Assembly: GCF_004363095.1 (NCBI RefSeq)
Contig: NZ_SNYO01000016.1
Coordinates: 25,307-89,306, forward strand
Source of the DNA: Actinomycetospora succinea
GTDB lineage: Bacteria > Actinomycetota > Actinomycetes > Mycobacteriales > Pseudonocardiaceae
DNA: 64,000 nucleotides
Direction of reading: 5' to 3'
Positions 1 to 9,199 of the stretch are shown one piece after another. Position 1 is the first letter of the stretch; every line of letters starts with the position of its first letter. A program made the position numbers and the translations under genes. The notes beneath the pieces are model-generated. The model searched no databases. It was not told the origin of the DNA and saw only the letters and a program-made list of their open reading frames with translations.

Positions 1-1
1 C

Positions 2-892
2 TGGATCCGCAAGCAGCACGAAGCCGAGACGCCGTTCTTCTGCTGGATGAACATGACCCACATGCACCTCCGGACGCACACGAAGCCGGAGAGCCTCGGG
101 CAGGCCGGCTTCTGGCAGTCGCCGTACCACGACACGATGATCGACCACGACCGCAACGTCGGGCAGCTGCTCGACCTGCTCGACGAGCTCGGCATCGCCG
201 AGGACACGATCGTCATCTACTCGACCGACAACGGCCCTCACGCCAACACCTGGCCGGACGGGGCGACGACCCCGTTCCGCAGCGAGAAGGACACCAACTG
301 GGAGGGCGCGTTCCGGGTCCCCGAGGTGATCCGCTGGCCCGGCCACATCCCGGCCGGGGTGGTCTCCAACGACATCGTCCAGCACCACGACTGGCTGCCG
401 ACGTTCCTGTCCGCGGCCGGCGACCCGGACATCGTGGAGAAGCTCAAGACCGGCCACCAGGGGTTCCGCGTCCACATCGACGGCTACGACCTGCTGCCCT
501 ACCTGACCGGCGAGGTCGAGCACTCGCCGCGGCGCGGGTTCGTGTACTTCTCCGACGACGGCGACGTGCTGGGCCTGCGCTTCGAGAACTGGAAGATCGT
601 GTTCCAGGAGCAGCGCAAGGAGGGCACGCTCGGCATCTGGGCCGAGCCGTTCACCGTGCTGCGGGTGCCGAAGCTGTTCAACCTGCGCACCGACCCCTTC
701 GAGCGGGCGGACGCCACGTCGAACACCTATTGGGACTGGTTCCTCGACCACGACTACATCGCGCTCTACGGCGGCGGGATCGTCACCGCGTTCCTGGAGA
801 CGTTCCGGGAGTTCCCGCCGCGCCAGGAGCCGGCCAGCTTCACGATCACCCACGCCGTGGAGAAGCTGCACAAGTTCCTGGCCAAGGACTGA
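2..892 (+). CDS. Arylsulfatase, C-terminal part (5' truncated by window)
   Basis: The reading frame is open from base 2 and ends at TGA 890-892, giving 296 visible residues of a type I sulfatase (alkaline-phosphatase superfamily). The metal-site segment YSTDNGPHANTWPDG lies near residue 70 and is followed by the family's RVPEVIRWPGHIPAG stretch. The catalytic CxPxR motif and the N terminus lie upstream of the window. Type I sulfatases hydrolyse sulfate esters after a cysteine is converted to formylglycine. The converting enzyme is encoded two genes downstream, which fits an operon. The substrate cannot be read from this fragment. The internal ATG at 47 falls inside conserved sequence and is not a start. 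Confidence 0.9.
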   Translation, partial: WIRKQHEAETPFFCWMNMTHMHLRTHTKPESLGQAGFWQSPYHDTMIDHDRNVGQLLDLLDELGIAEDTIVIYSTDNGPHANTWPDGATTPFRSEKDTNWEGAFRVPEVIRWPGHIPAGVVSNDIVQHHDWLPTFLSAAGDPDIVEKLKTGHQGFRVHIDGYDLLPYLTGEVEHSPRRGFVYFSDDGDVLGLRFENWKIVFQEQRKEGTLGIWAEPFTVLRVPKLFNLRTDPFERADATSNTYWDWFLDHDYIALYGGGIVTAFLETFREFPPRQEPASFTITHAVEKLHKFLAKD

Positions 893-894
893 CG

Positions 895-1800
895 GTGCTG
901 GACTCCTGGCGTGACGGGCCGGCGCGACGGGCGATCGAGGACTTCGTCCGCCGCACCACCGACCCCGCCTCGCCCGAGGTGATCCCCAGCGACGAACGGA
1001 TCGTCGTCAGCGACAACGACGGCACGCTGTGGTGCGAGAAGCCGATGCCGATCCAGCTCGACTTCCTCGTCCGGCGCCTCGGCGTGCTGGCCACGGCCGA
1101 CCCGTCGTTGCGTGACCAGCAGCCGTACCGGGCCGCCTACGAGCGGGACATCCGGTGGATGGGCACCGCGATGGTCAAGCACTACCGCGGCGACGACACC
1201 GACCTCGGCCTGCTCAAGGCGGCCGTGACCAGCGCGTTCGACGCCGTCGAGGTCGAGGAGTACGACCGCGCGGTGCGGGCGTTCTTCGCCGAGGCCGACC
1301 ACCCGACGCTGGAGCGCCCGTACCGGACGTGCGGCTTCGCGCCGATGGTCGAGCTGCTGCGCTATCTCGAGGCGCACGACTTCACCGTCTACATCGCCTC
1401 GGGCGGCGACCGGGACTTCATGCGCCCGATCGCGCCGGAGCTCTACGGGGTGCCGCCGGAGCGGGTGATCGGCAGCGCGCTCGGGATCGACTATCGGGAC
1501 GGGCAGCTGCTCTACCGCGCCGAGATGGACTTCTTCGACGACGGCCCGGAGAAGCCGGTGCGGATCTGGAGCCGGATCGGGCGGCGCCCGGTGATCGCGA
1601 TCGGCAACGCCAACGGCGACCTGCCGATGCTCGAGTTCGCCGGCGGAGGACTCCCGGCGCTGCGGCTGGTCGTGCGCCACGACGACGCCGAGCGGGAGGC
1701 CGACGACTCCGGTGGCGCGGAGGACCTGCTGGCGCGCGCGGAGCAGGAAGGATGGACGGTCGTCAGCATGAAGGACGACTGGGAGAAGGTCTTTGACTGA
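895..1800 (+). CDS. HAD-family phosphatase (phosphoserine phosphatase-like)
   Basis: A GTG start two bases after the sulfatase stop gives 301 residues. HAD motif I is SDNDGTLW near residue 40, with Asn at the position between the two motif aspartates. Motif II is YIASGGDRDF, and the C-terminal motif is AIGNANGDLPML, matching the GDxxxD acidic loop. The insert between motifs I and II is helical, as in phosphoserine-phosphatase-like HAD enzymes. The gene lies between a sulfatase and its activating enzyme with a 2-base gap and an 8-base overlap, so it is probably co-transcribed with both. Its substrate is unknown; a phosphorylated product of the sulfated compound is a guess. Confidence 0.85.
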   Translation: MLDSWRDGPARRAIEDFVRRTTDPASPEVIPSDERIVVSDNDGTLWCEKPMPIQLDFLVRRLGVLATADPSLRDQQPYRAAYERDIRWMGTAMVKHYRGDDTDLGLLKAAVTSAFDAVEVEEYDRAVRAFFAEADHPTLERPYRTCGFAPMVELLRYLEAHDFTVYIASGGDRDFMRPIAPELYGVPPERVIGSALGIDYRDGQLLYRAEMDFFDDGPEKPVRIWSRIGRRPVIAIGNANGDLPMLEFAGGGLPALRLVVRHDDAEREADDSGGAEDLLARAEQEGWTVVSMKDDWEKVFD

Positions 1801-2626
1801 TCTGCGGTGGGTCCCCGCCCAGACGTTCACCATGGGCTCCGACCGCCACCACGCCGAGGAGGCGCCGGCGCGCCCGGCGAGCGTCGACGGGTTCTGGATC
1901 GAGCGGCACCCGGTGACCAACGCCCAGTTCGCGGCGTTCGTCCGCGACACCGGCTACCGGACCGTCGCCGAGCGCCCGCTCGACCCCGCCGACTTCCCGG
2001 GCGCCCCGCCGGAGAACCTGGTGCCGGGCTCGATGGTCTTCACCGGCACCCCGGGCCCGGTCGACCTGCGCCACCTCGCGCAGTGGTGGGCCTGGACGCC
2101 CGGCGCGCTGTGGCGCCGCCCCGAGGGGCGCGGGTCGTCGCTCGCCCAGCGCGCCGACCACCCCGTCGTGCACGTCGCCCACGAGGACGCCGCCGCGTAC
2201 GCGACCTGGGCGGGGCGGGCGCTGCCGACCGAGACCGAGTGGGAGGCCGCCGCCCGCGGCGGGCTGGACGGCGCTGCGTACACGTGGGGCGACGAGCCGC
2301 GCGACGGCATGGCGAACCACTGGCACGGCGCGTTCCCGTGGCGTGCCGAGCGCGGCTACGGGGCGACGACGCCGGTCGGCACGTTCCCGCCCAACGGCTA
2401 CGACCTCGTCGACATGGCCGGCAACGTCTGGGAGTGGACGGCCGACCGATGGGACGGGGCGGCCGAGCCGAGCCACGTCGTCAAGGGTGGCTCGTTCCTC
2501 TGCGCCGACGAGTACTGCTCGCGCTACCGCCCGGCCGCGCGCCGGCCCCAGCCCGTGGACACGGGCATGAGCCACCTCGGGTTCCGCTGCGTGGTGCGGG
2601 ATCAGCTCCCGGGCGGCGGTGCCTGA
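1793..2626 (+). CDS. Formylglycine-generating enzyme (SUMF1/EgtB/PvdO fold)
   Basis: This 277-residue protein opens with [12 protein letters not shown] and carries the FGE hallmarks [14 protein letters not shown] and HLGFRC. The C-terminal pair Cys237 and Cys242 in [15 protein letters not shown] matches the copper-binding active-site cysteines of true FGEs and separates it from EgtB-type paralogues. The enzyme oxidises the sulfatase active-site cysteine to formylglycine, and the likely client is the sulfatase two genes upstream. The start is TTG at 1793, preceded by GGGAGAAGG at 1781-1789 and overlapping the HAD stop by 8 bases; no ATG or GTG in frame fits better. The last 25 bases overlap the convergent orn gene. 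Confidence 0.92.
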   Translation: MTDLRWVPAQTFTMGSDRHHAEEAPARPASVDGFWIERHPVTNAQFAAFVRDTGYRTVAERPLDPADFPGAPPENLVPGSMVFTGTPGPVDLRHLAQWWAWTPGALWRRPEGRGSSLAQRADHPVVHVAHEDAAAYATWAGRALPTETEWEAAARGGLDGAAYTWGDEPRDGMANHWHGAFPWRAERGYGATTPVGTFPPNGYDLVDMAGNVWEWTADRWDGAAEPSHVVKGGSFLCADEYCSRYRPAARRPQPVDTGMSHLGFRCVVRDQLPGGGA

Positions 2627-3276
2627 CCGCCGGCCGGGCCCTTCTCCGTGGCCTCGGCGGCGTTGACGCCCGCGCGGTCGTCGGCGACCACCGACGACGC
2701 CGCGGCCTGCGCCTCCTCGCTGCTCGGGCCCGGCATCGGCACGAACGCCGTGCGCCGGTAGTACTCGAGCTCGCGGATCGACTCGCGGACGTCGGCGAGC
2801 GCGCGGTGGGCGAGGCCCTTCTCGGGCTGCGCGTAGTAGATGCGCGGGTACCAGCGCCGGCACAGCTCCTTGATCGAGCTGACGTCGACCATCCGGTAGT
2901 GCAGGTAGCCGTCGAGCTCGGGCATGTCGCGGGCGATGAAGCCGCGGTCGGTGGCGATCGAGTTGCCGCACAGGGGCGCCGAGCGGCCCTCGGGCACGTG
3001 CTCGCGGATGTAGTCGAGGACCAGCTTCTCGGCCTCGGCCATCGTCACCGTCGAGCGGCGGACCTCGTCGGTCAGGCCCGACTTGGCGTGCATGTCGCGG
3101 ACTACGTCCGGCATCGCCTCGAGCGCGGGGTCGGACGCGTGGATGACGACGTCGACACCCTCGCCGAACGGGACGAGGTCCGCGTCGGTCACCAGGGCCG
3201 CGATCTCGATCAGCGCGTCGTTCCGCAGGTCGAGCCCGGTCATCTCGCAGTCGATCCACACCAGACGGGCGTTCAC
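2602..3276 (-). CDS. orn: Oligoribonuclease
   Basis: Oligoribonuclease is a DEDDh 3'-5' exonuclease that degrades 2-5 nt RNA oligomers, including the linear dinucleotides left by cyclic-di-nucleotide breakdown. Residues [12 protein letters not shown] near the N terminus give the first D and [22 protein letters not shown] gives further acidic positions, and [11 protein letters not shown] gives the catalytic H and D. I chose GTG 3276 ([14 protein letters not shown]), which matches the family N terminus; the frame is open further upstream. The protein has 224 residues, with about 30 beyond the usual end (a Ser/Ala-rich tail) that may not be structured. It is the last gene of a minus-strand run, 10 bases after the bPH_2 gene. 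Confidence 0.95.
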   Translation of the reverse strand: MNARLVWIDCEMTGLDLRNDALIEIAALVTDADLVPFGEGVDVVIHASDPALEAMPDVVRDMHAKSGLTDEVRRSTVTMAEAEKLVLDYIREHVPEGRSAPLCGNSIATDRGFIARDMPELDGYLHYRMVDVSSIKELCRRWYPRIYYAQPEKGLAHRALADVRESIRELEYYRRTAFVPMPGPSSEEAQAAASSVVADDRAGVNAAEATEKGPAGGQAPPPGS

Positions 3277-3286
3277 CCGTCCGACC

Positions 3287-4756
3287 CTAACGGCGCGCGA
3301 GTCGCCCGGCCCCTCCACCGTCGATCACGAAGGGTGCCAGCAGGCCCGGCGTGACGTCGTCGACGAGATCGAGGGCGCGGGCGGCGTCGACGTCGAGCAC
3401 CTCGTAGCGGCCCCGGCCCGCCGCGGTGACCGCGTGCAGCGTCACCAGGCCCGTCCGTCGCTGGGTGATCGTCTGGGTGAGCCGCCAGCCGATCACCCCG
3501 GCGCGGCGCAGCACGACGGTCCGGCGCACCCACGCGCCCTGGCGGGCGACGAGGTGGTCGCGGGTGAGCGCGTGGCCGAGCGACCGGACGCGGTCGAGCC
3601 CGAGCAGCGTGGCCCCGAGGAGCAGGAGCGGGACGACGATCCCGTCGGCGGGTGCCTGGGGCAGCGCGAGCAGGACGGCGGCGACGACGAGCGTCGGGCC
3701 CAGCGCGCGGGTCCAGCGGCGCACGATCGCGGCGCGCGGGTGACGCTCCAGCGGGGTGCGGGTCGCGTCGTCCTCGGGGACGCCGAGCACGCCCGCCGCC
3801 AGCCGGTGGGCCTCGCGACGCGGCATCGCCGGGCCGACCGCGCCGACGTGCTCGCCGGAGCCGTCGGAGTGCAGGCCCGTGGTCAGCGCGAGCGGGCGCG
3901 CGCCGCGGCCGAGGCGCAGCAGCAGCGGCTCGTCGACCTCGACGCCGCGCACCCTCCGGCCCTCCAGCGAGAGCGTGCGGCGGGTCAGCAGCCCGCGGCG
4001 CACGACGAGGCCGCCGTCGTCCGCGCGGGTGAGCCGGTAGCCCCACCAGCCCTCGACGAACACGACGGCCGCGCCGAGCACGGCGGTGACGACCAGCGCG
4101 GCGGCGCCCAGCCAGATCGGCGCCCGGCCCGCGGTCTCCTCGAGGACCTGGCGCCCGGGGCGGAACGAGAACTCCTCGGCGAGGCGGAGCAGGCCGAACC
4201 ACACGGCGCCGACGACCGCGATCGCCGAGAACGTCAGCGGGGCGAAACGCACCCACGACCAGCGCAGACGGGCGAGCAGGGGTGCCTCGGCGGTGCCGGG
4301 TGCCGCCTCCCCGAGCAGCAGGGCCCGCAGGCGCTCGGCCTCGCCGCGGCCCACGGCGTCGAGGGTCAGCTCGGCGTCGTCGCCGCCCTCGCGGCGTCCC
4401 GTGCCGACCCGCACGACCGCGAGCCCGAAGAGCCGGTGCGCCGGGTTGGCGGTGAGGTCGGCGGTGCGGATGCGGTCGCGGTGCACGGCGTGGTGGTGGC
4501 GGCGCAGCAGGCCCGTGCGCAGCTCCACGCGGTCGGCGCCGATGCGGTAGGTCGTCGTGAACCAGCGCGAGATCCCGAACGCGAGCACCGCGGCGGCGAG
4601 CAGGAGCCCGCCCCAGAGCCGCCACCGGTCGTCGGCGGACCCGCCGGTGATCGCGATGACGAGCAGGACCGGCACCAGCTTCGCCAGGTCGACCACGGGG
4701 TGGACGACGAGCATGCGGCGGTCGAGGCGCTGCCAGTCCGGAACCGGCGTGCTCAC
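3287..4756 (-). CDS. YdbT-like membrane protein with multiple bPH_2 domains
   Basis: This 489-residue protein starts with GTG, overlapping the stop of the upstream bPH_2 gene by 4 bases (GTGA). Three repeat units can be read, each a hydrophobic hairpin followed by a PH-like domain: about residues 20-150 ([19 protein letters not shown]), 180-330 ([19 protein letters not shown]) and 350-480 ([19 protein letters not shown]). This is the B. subtilis YdbT layout. YdbS/YdbT pairs are common membrane proteins; a protective or envelope role has been proposed but no reaction is established. The translationally coupled pair probably forms one complex. Confidence 0.85.
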   Translation of the reverse strand: MSTPVPDWQRLDRRMLVVHPVVDLAKLVPVLLVIAITGGSADDRWRLWGGLLLAAAVLAFGISRWFTTTYRIGADRVELRTGLLRRHHHAVHRDRIRTADLTANPAHRLFGLAVVRVGTGRREGGDDAELTLDAVGRGEAERLRALLLGEAAPGTAEAPLLARLRWSWVRFAPLTFSAIAVVGAVWFGLLRLAEEFSFRPGRQVLEETAGRAPIWLGAAALVVTAVLGAAVVFVEGWWGYRLTRADDGGLVVRRGLLTRRTLSLEGRRVRGVEVDEPLLLRLGRGARPLALTTGLHSDGSGEHVGAVGPAMPRREAHRLAAGVLGVPEDDATRTPLERHPRAAIVRRWTRALGPTLVVAAVLLALPQAPADGIVVPLLLLGATLLGLDRVRSLGHALTRDHLVARQGAWVRRTVVLRRAGVIGWRLTQTITQRRTGLVTLHAVTAAGRGRYEVLDVDAARALDLVDDVTPGLLAPFVIDGGGAGRLARR

Positions 4757-5259
4757 GTCGCGTCCTCGCCGAGGTGCTCGGTCGCTCGCGTGAGGCGGTC
4801 GGCGAGGGTGACCGCGGCGTCGGCCTCCAGCCCGTCGATCGTCAGCGCCCCCGAGGACGACGCCGTCGTCACGGTCACCGACGACAGCCCCAGCAGGCGC
4901 TGCAGCGGGCCGCGGTCGGTGTCGACGGTCTGCACCCGCGAGATCGGGGCGATCCGCCACTCCAGGCGCAGCCAGCCCGAGAGCGTGTGGACGGCGTCGT
5001 CGGTGATCTCCCAGCGGTGCAGCGCGTAGCGCCAGCGCGGGACGACGAGCAGGTGGACGACGCCGACCACGACCGTCGCGGCGCCCGTGAGCAGCATCAG
5101 CTGGCCGTAGCGGGGGAACAGCAGCGCGACGACGACCTGGGGGACGAGCAGCGCGAGCGTGCCGAGCGCCGAGCGCAGCGCCCACCAGCGCCGGGCGCGC
5201 GGGCTCACGCGGTGCGCCGGCGCGCGCAGGCGCCGCTCGCCCGTCCCCGGCGTCGTCAC
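4753..5259 (-). CDS. YdbS-like bPH_2 domain membrane protein
   Basis: This 168-residue protein begins at GTG 5259. Two membrane segments lie at about residues 28-48 (ALGTLALLVPQVVVALLF) and 55-75 (MLLTGAATVVVGVVHLLV). They are followed by a single bPH_2 domain with the typical RYALHRWEITDDAVHTLSGW and RISRVQTVD-like stretches. Its length matches YdbS. It is coupled by a 4-base overlap to the longer YdbT-like gene and lies 19 bases after the acyl-CoA ligase. Function is unknown. Confidence 0.85.
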   Translation of the reverse strand: MTTPGTGERRLRAPAHRVSPRARRWWALRSALGTLALLVPQVVVALLFPRYGQLMLLTGAATVVVGVVHLLVVPRWRYALHRWEITDDAVHTLSGWLRLEWRIAPISRVQTVDTDRGPLQRLLGLSSVTVTTASSSGALTIDGLEADAAVTLADRLTRATEHLGEDAT

Positions 5260-5278
5260 CGGACCAGTCTGCCCAACA

Positions 5279-6904
5279 TCAGGACGCCGAGGAGCCGAGC
5301 TCCTTCTTGAGGACCTTCCCGGTGTTGTTGCGCGGCAGCTCGTCGAGGAACTCCACGTCGCGCGGCGAGGCGAAGCGGGCGAGGTGGTTCTTGACGTGGT
5401 CGCGCACGCCGTCGGCGTCGACGGACGCGCCCGGCTCCAGGACGAGGTAGGCCGCGAGGCGCTGGCCGTACTCCTCGTCGTCGACGCCGACGACCGCCGC
5501 CTCCTTGACGCCCTGCATGTCGGCGAGCAGCCCCTCGACCTCGCCGGCGTGGATGTTCTCGCCGCCCGAGACGATCATGTCGTCGGCGCGGCCGGAGATG
5601 AACAGCAGGCCGTTGCGGTCGAAGTGCCCGAGGTCACCGGTGCCGAGCATGTCGTCGACGACCTCGGTCTCGCCGCGCCCGCCGGTGTAGCCGGTGAAGA
5701 GCATGTCGTTGCCGACGAAGATGCGCCCGGTCTCGCCGGCCGGGAGCTCCGCGTCGTCCTCACCGAGGATCTTCACGGTCGTCCCGACGGGCGGGCGGCC
5801 CGCGGTGCCGGGCTCGGAGCGCAGTTCTTCGGGCTTGGCGATCGAGGCCCAGGAGACCTCGGTGGAGCCGTAGAGCATGTAGAGCTTGTCGCCGAAGGTC
5901 TCGAGGAACGCGGTGACCTTCGCCGGGGGCATCGCCGAGCCGGTGGCGGTGACCGTGGCCAGCGCGGACGTGTCGTAGCGAGCCTTGACCTCGTCGTCGA
6001 GCTCGAGGATGCGCTGCAGCATCACCGGCACCGCGAACATCGCCGTGCACCGGTGCTGCGCGAGCTGGGCCAGCGCGTCCTCGGGGTCGAACTTGCGGCG
6101 CAGGATCAGCGTCGAGCCCATGAGCGACCCGATCTGGAACGCCGCGAAGCCCCACGTGTGGAACAGCGGCGCGGACACCAGCGCGGGCTCCTGGGCGGTC
6201 AGCGGGATGCGCGAGAGGATCGCGTTGACGACGCCGATGCCGTTGGGGGAGGGGCGCTCGGCGCCCTTCGGGGTGCCGGTGGTGCCCGAGGTCAGCACGA
6301 TCGTCTTGCCCTGCGGCGGCCGCGTCGGCAGCGCCTGCGACCCGTCCGCCTCGATGAGCCCCTCGAGCGTGTCGTCGCCCCAGCACCCGACGCCCTCGGT
6401 CCAGGCGGTGATCCGCTTGACCTCGGCGGGCACCTCGTCGAGCCGGTCGGCGAGGTCGGAGTCGACGACGATCGTCGTGATCTCCTGCTCCTCGGCGACG
6501 GCCTTCATCTGCGCCGGCGACAGCCCGGTGTTGAGCAGGACGACGTCCGCGCCGACCTTGCTGACCGCGAGGATCGTCTCGATCGGCCCGCGGTGGTTGC
6601 GGCAGAGCACCGCGACCCGGCTGCCGGGGCCGACGCGGCGGTCGGCGAGGGCGCGGGCCAGCCGGTCGGTGCGCTCGTGGATCTCGCGGAACGTGACGGT
6701 GCCGCGGTCGTCGACCACCGCGACGCGCTCCGGGTGGCGCCACCGTCCGACGACGAACGCCGTGGTCGGTGTGAAGCCGTAGCGGTAGAGCGCCGTCGGG
6801 AACAGCGCGGCACGGTGCGGCGCCACCGGGGCGATGACGCCCGCTCCGGTCAGCAGCCGCAGCCCGGTGGCGAGCTCGGTCGGTGTGCCGAACGGGGTCT
6901 TCAC
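5279..6904 (-). CDS. Acyl-CoA synthetase (AMP-binding, FadD-like)
   Basis: This 541-residue member of the ANL superfamily activates a fatty acid through an acyl-AMP intermediate to acyl-CoA. The visible motifs are the P-loop-like LTSGTTGTPKGA (about residue 205), YGSTEVSWA, TGDLGHFDRNG with the hinge region GRADDMIVSGGENI, and the C-terminal catalytic lysine in PRNNTGKVLKKEL. It overlaps the upstream acyl reductase gene by 4 bases (ATGA), so the two are coupled. The likely chemistry is activation of a long-chain acid that the partner reductase then reduces. The exact chain length is not readable. Confidence 0.9.
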   Translation of the reverse strand: MKTPFGTPTELATGLRLLTGAGVIAPVAPHRAALFPTALYRYGFTPTTAFVVGRWRHPERVAVVDDRGTVTFREIHERTDRLARALADRRVGPGSRVAVLCRNHRGPIETILAVSKVGADVVLLNTGLSPAQMKAVAEEQEITTIVVDSDLADRLDEVPAEVKRITAWTEGVGCWGDDTLEGLIEADGSQALPTRPPQGKTIVLTSGTTGTPKGAERPSPNGIGVVNAILSRIPLTAQEPALVSAPLFHTWGFAAFQIGSLMGSTLILRRKFDPEDALAQLAQHRCTAMFAVPVMLQRILELDDEVKARYDTSALATVTATGSAMPPAKVTAFLETFGDKLYMLYGSTEVSWASIAKPEELRSEPGTAGRPPVGTTVKILGEDDAELPAGETGRIFVGNDMLFTGYTGGRGETEVVDDMLGTGDLGHFDRNGLLFISGRADDMIVSGGENIHAGEVEGLLADMQGVKEAAVVGVDDEEYGQRLAAYLVLEPGASVDADGVRDHVKNHLARFASPRDVEFLDELPRNNTGKVLKKELGSSAS

Positions 6905-8922
6905 CAGTGCACTCCAGGGAGAAGTCGGGCCATGGCCTGGGCGCCACGCGAGAGCGGGCCCGTGTCGAGCGTGCGTGCGTCGTCGTGGCTCGCCTGGTCA
7001 CTACCCTCACGCGCCGCCGCTGACTCCGGGAACACGCGGTAGGCGACGTGCATGACACCGTCCTTGATCTGCGGCGTCAGCGCGCCCGCCACCGCGCCGA
7101 GCGTGCCCAGCAGCGTGCCGACGTGCTTGGGACGGTCGACCAGGGCGTGCATGACCTTGTCCGCCGCCTCCTCCGGGGAGTCGGTGGGGAAGGCGTCGTA
7201 GATGCGCGTCGGGGCGATCATGGGCGTGCGCACCAGCGGCATGTGCACCGTGGTGAACGTGACGCCCTCGCCCAGGGTCTCGGTGGCCACGATCGACGTC
7301 CACGCGTCGAGCGCCGCCTTGCTCGCGACGTAGGCGGAGAAGCGGGGCGGGCCGGTCTGGACGCCGATCGACGAGATGTTGACGACGTGGCCGAAGCGCC
7401 GCTCGAGCATGTGCGGGAGCAGGGCGAGCGTCAGCCGGACGGCGCCGAAGTAGTTGATCGACATGGTGCGCTCGAAGTCGTGGAAGCGCTCCAGCTCGAG
7501 GCGCACGCCGCGGCGGATCGACCGGCCGGCGTTGTTGACCAGCATGTCGATGCCGGTGTCGGGCCCGGAGTGGTCGTTCAGCATGGCCTTGACCAGCGCG
7601 TCGACCGACTCGGCGTCGGTGATGTCGCACGAGTACACCCAGGCCTGGCCGCCGTCGCGCTCGATCTCGCCCTTGACCAGCTCGAGCTCCTCGGTGCGCC
7701 GGGCCACCAGCAGCGGCACCCCGCCGGCCCGCGCGACCTTGAGCGCCGTCTCGCGCCCGATGCCCGACGAGGCGCCGGTGATGACGACCCGCCGGCCCTG
7801 CAGCGGGCCGCCCTCGCGGGAGCGGCGGTGGCGGTTGGGGTCGAGGTGCTCGCGCCACCACGCGACGAGGGCGGGGGCGTAGTCCTCGATCTCGGGGCTG
7901 CGCAGGCCGGACCCGGCGAGTGCCTGTTCCGTCTTCTCCGCGGTGAAGCGCGTCGGGAACGTGAGGTGCGGGAGGATCTCGGGCGGGATGTCGAGCTCGG
8001 CCAGCCCGATGTCGCGGGCGGCGGCGAGGGCGGGGACGGTCGAGGCGGCGTCGGTCGCCTTCTTGAGGAGCCCGCCGATCGCCTCCGGCATCGTCGCGAG
8101 CACCTTCGGGGCGCCCAGCGGGCCCGCGAGCGCGTTGTAGACCTCGGAGAGCGGCTGCGGGCGCGGGTGCACGAGGTGGAAGGCGCGGCCGTCGAGGCCC
8201 GGCTCGTGGACGAGGTGGACCATCGCGTCGGCGACGAAGTCGACCGGGACGACGTTGGTGGCGCCGAGCTCGGGGATGGCGAAGCGCAGTGCACTCGGCA
8301 GGCGGCCCAGCAGCGAGATGGCCGTGAGCAGGTAGTACGGGCCGTCGACCTTGTCCATCTCGCCGGTCTGCGAGTCGCCGACGACGACCGCGGGGCGGTA
8401 GACGCGCCACGGGGTGGTCGACTCCTCGCGGACGATGCGCTCGGCCTCGTACTTGGTGCGGTGGTACGGGTTGCCGAAGCGCTGGCCGACGTCGAGGTCG
8501 TCCTCGGTGAACGTGCCCTCGTACTCGCCGGCGACGGCGACGGAGGAGACGTGGTGGAGCGTTCCCGCGTTGATCTTCGCGGCGAGCTCGGTGATGCCGC
8601 GCGTGCCGTCGACGTTGGCGCCGTGGTTGGTGGCGTCGTCGGCGGTGATGTCGTAGACGGCGCCGAGGTGCAGGACGTGGTCGACGCGGTCGCGCAGCCC
8701 GTCGACCTCGGCGTCGTGCAGGCCCAGCCGGGGTGCCGTGAGGTCGCCGACGACGGGCACGACCTTGTCGTGGCCCTCCACGTCGGCGAGCCGGCGCAGC
8801 AGCCGGTCGCGCGAGCCCTCGCGCACGAGCGCGTAGACGGCCTCGCAGTCGTCGCGGGCGAGCAGGCGCGTGAGCACCGTGCGCCCCAGGAACCCGGTAC
8901 CGCCGGTCACCAGATACCGCAT
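6901..8922 (-). CDS. Two-domain SDR fatty acyl-CoA reductase (AcrA1-like)
   Basis: This 673-residue protein joins two Rossmann domains. The N-terminal extended SDR (about residues 1-350) has TGGTGFLG and a YHRTKYEAE catalytic Y-K pair. The C-terminal classical SDR (about 370-620) has ITGASSGIG, NNAG and YVASKAA. This layout matches mycobacterial AcrA1 and Marinobacter fatty acyl reductases, which reduce acyl-CoA through the aldehyde to fatty alcohol. I chose ATG 8922 (MRYLVTGGTGFLG); an upstream in-frame codon would add only six unlikely residues. It heads the minus-strand run into fadD. With the WS/DGAT gene near 55 kb it could supply alcohol for wax esters. Confidence 0.88.
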   Translation of the reverse strand: MRYLVTGGTGFLGRTVLTRLLARDDCEAVYALVREGSRDRLLRRLADVEGHDKVVPVVGDLTAPRLGLHDAEVDGLRDRVDHVLHLGAVYDITADDATNHGANVDGTRGITELAAKINAGTLHHVSSVAVAGEYEGTFTEDDLDVGQRFGNPYHRTKYEAERIVREESTTPWRVYRPAVVVGDSQTGEMDKVDGPYYLLTAISLLGRLPSALRFAIPELGATNVVPVDFVADAMVHLVHEPGLDGRAFHLVHPRPQPLSEVYNALAGPLGAPKVLATMPEAIGGLLKKATDAASTVPALAAARDIGLAELDIPPEILPHLTFPTRFTAEKTEQALAGSGLRSPEIEDYAPALVAWWREHLDPNRHRRSREGGPLQGRRVVITGASSGIGRETALKVARAGGVPLLVARRTEELELVKGEIERDGGQAWVYSCDITDAESVDALVKAMLNDHSGPDTGIDMLVNNAGRSIRRGVRLELERFHDFERTMSINYFGAVRLTLALLPHMLERRFGHVVNISSIGVQTGPPRFSAYVASKAALDAWTSIVATETLGEGVTFTTVHMPLVRTPMIAPTRIYDAFPTDSPEEAADKVMHALVDRPKHVGTLLGTLGAVAGALTPQIKDGVMHVAYRVFPESAAAREGSDQASHDDARTLDTGPLSRGAQAMARLLPGVHW

Positions 8923-8979
8923 GGCGCAGGATCGTGGCACAGCGCACCGAGAGGCGCCTACCGGCGGGTCACTTCTGCT

Positions 8980-9168
8980 TCACCGTTCCGGATCCGCCAT
9001 CTCGTCGACCTGCTCCTCGACGTCGTCCCCGGCGGCCTTCACCTGGTCGGTGGTCTTCTCGTCGCCGGACTTCGCCGGGTCGAGGCCCTCGACCAGCGCC
9101 TCCTCCTCGTTGTACTCGGCGACGTAGCGCTGCTCGATGTTCGCCGCGTCGTTGCGCTGCTCGCTCAT
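8980..9168 (-). CDS. Small acidic hypothetical protein
   Basis: This 62-residue ORF starts at ATG 9168. It is strongly acidic and hydrophilic (MSEQRNDAANIEQRYV, then EEEALVEGLDP and a Glu/Asp-rich tail) and has no membrane segment. It lies in the 250-bp gap between the divergent acyl reductase and DNA ligase genes, with 31 bases between its start and the ligase start. I recognise no family. The composition looks like a real small cytoplasmic protein rather than an antisense shadow, but there is no strong ribosome binding site. Confidence 0.5.
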   Translation of the reverse strand: MSEQRNDAANIEQRYVAEYNEEEALVEGLDPAKSGDEKTTDQVKAAGDDVEEQVDEMADPER

Positions 9169-9199
9169 GGGGCCCGACGGTAGGGGGTAGGAAGGCAGG

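Noticed and set aside
766..1950. Long open frame antisense to the HAD gene (394 codons)
   Set aside because: Arg/Val/Asp-rich low-information sequence typical of antisense frames in GC-rich DNA, and it covers motifs of the real plus-strand genes.
3083..5029. 648-codon plus-strand open frame opposite orn and bPH_2 genes
   Set aside because: Repeats of Arg, Gly, Ala, Pro and Asp without any fold; the minus strand carries recognisable proteins across the whole span.
7048..9183. 711-codon plus-strand frame opposite the acyl reductase
   Set aside because: Shadow frame; the minus strand holds two complete Rossmann domains.
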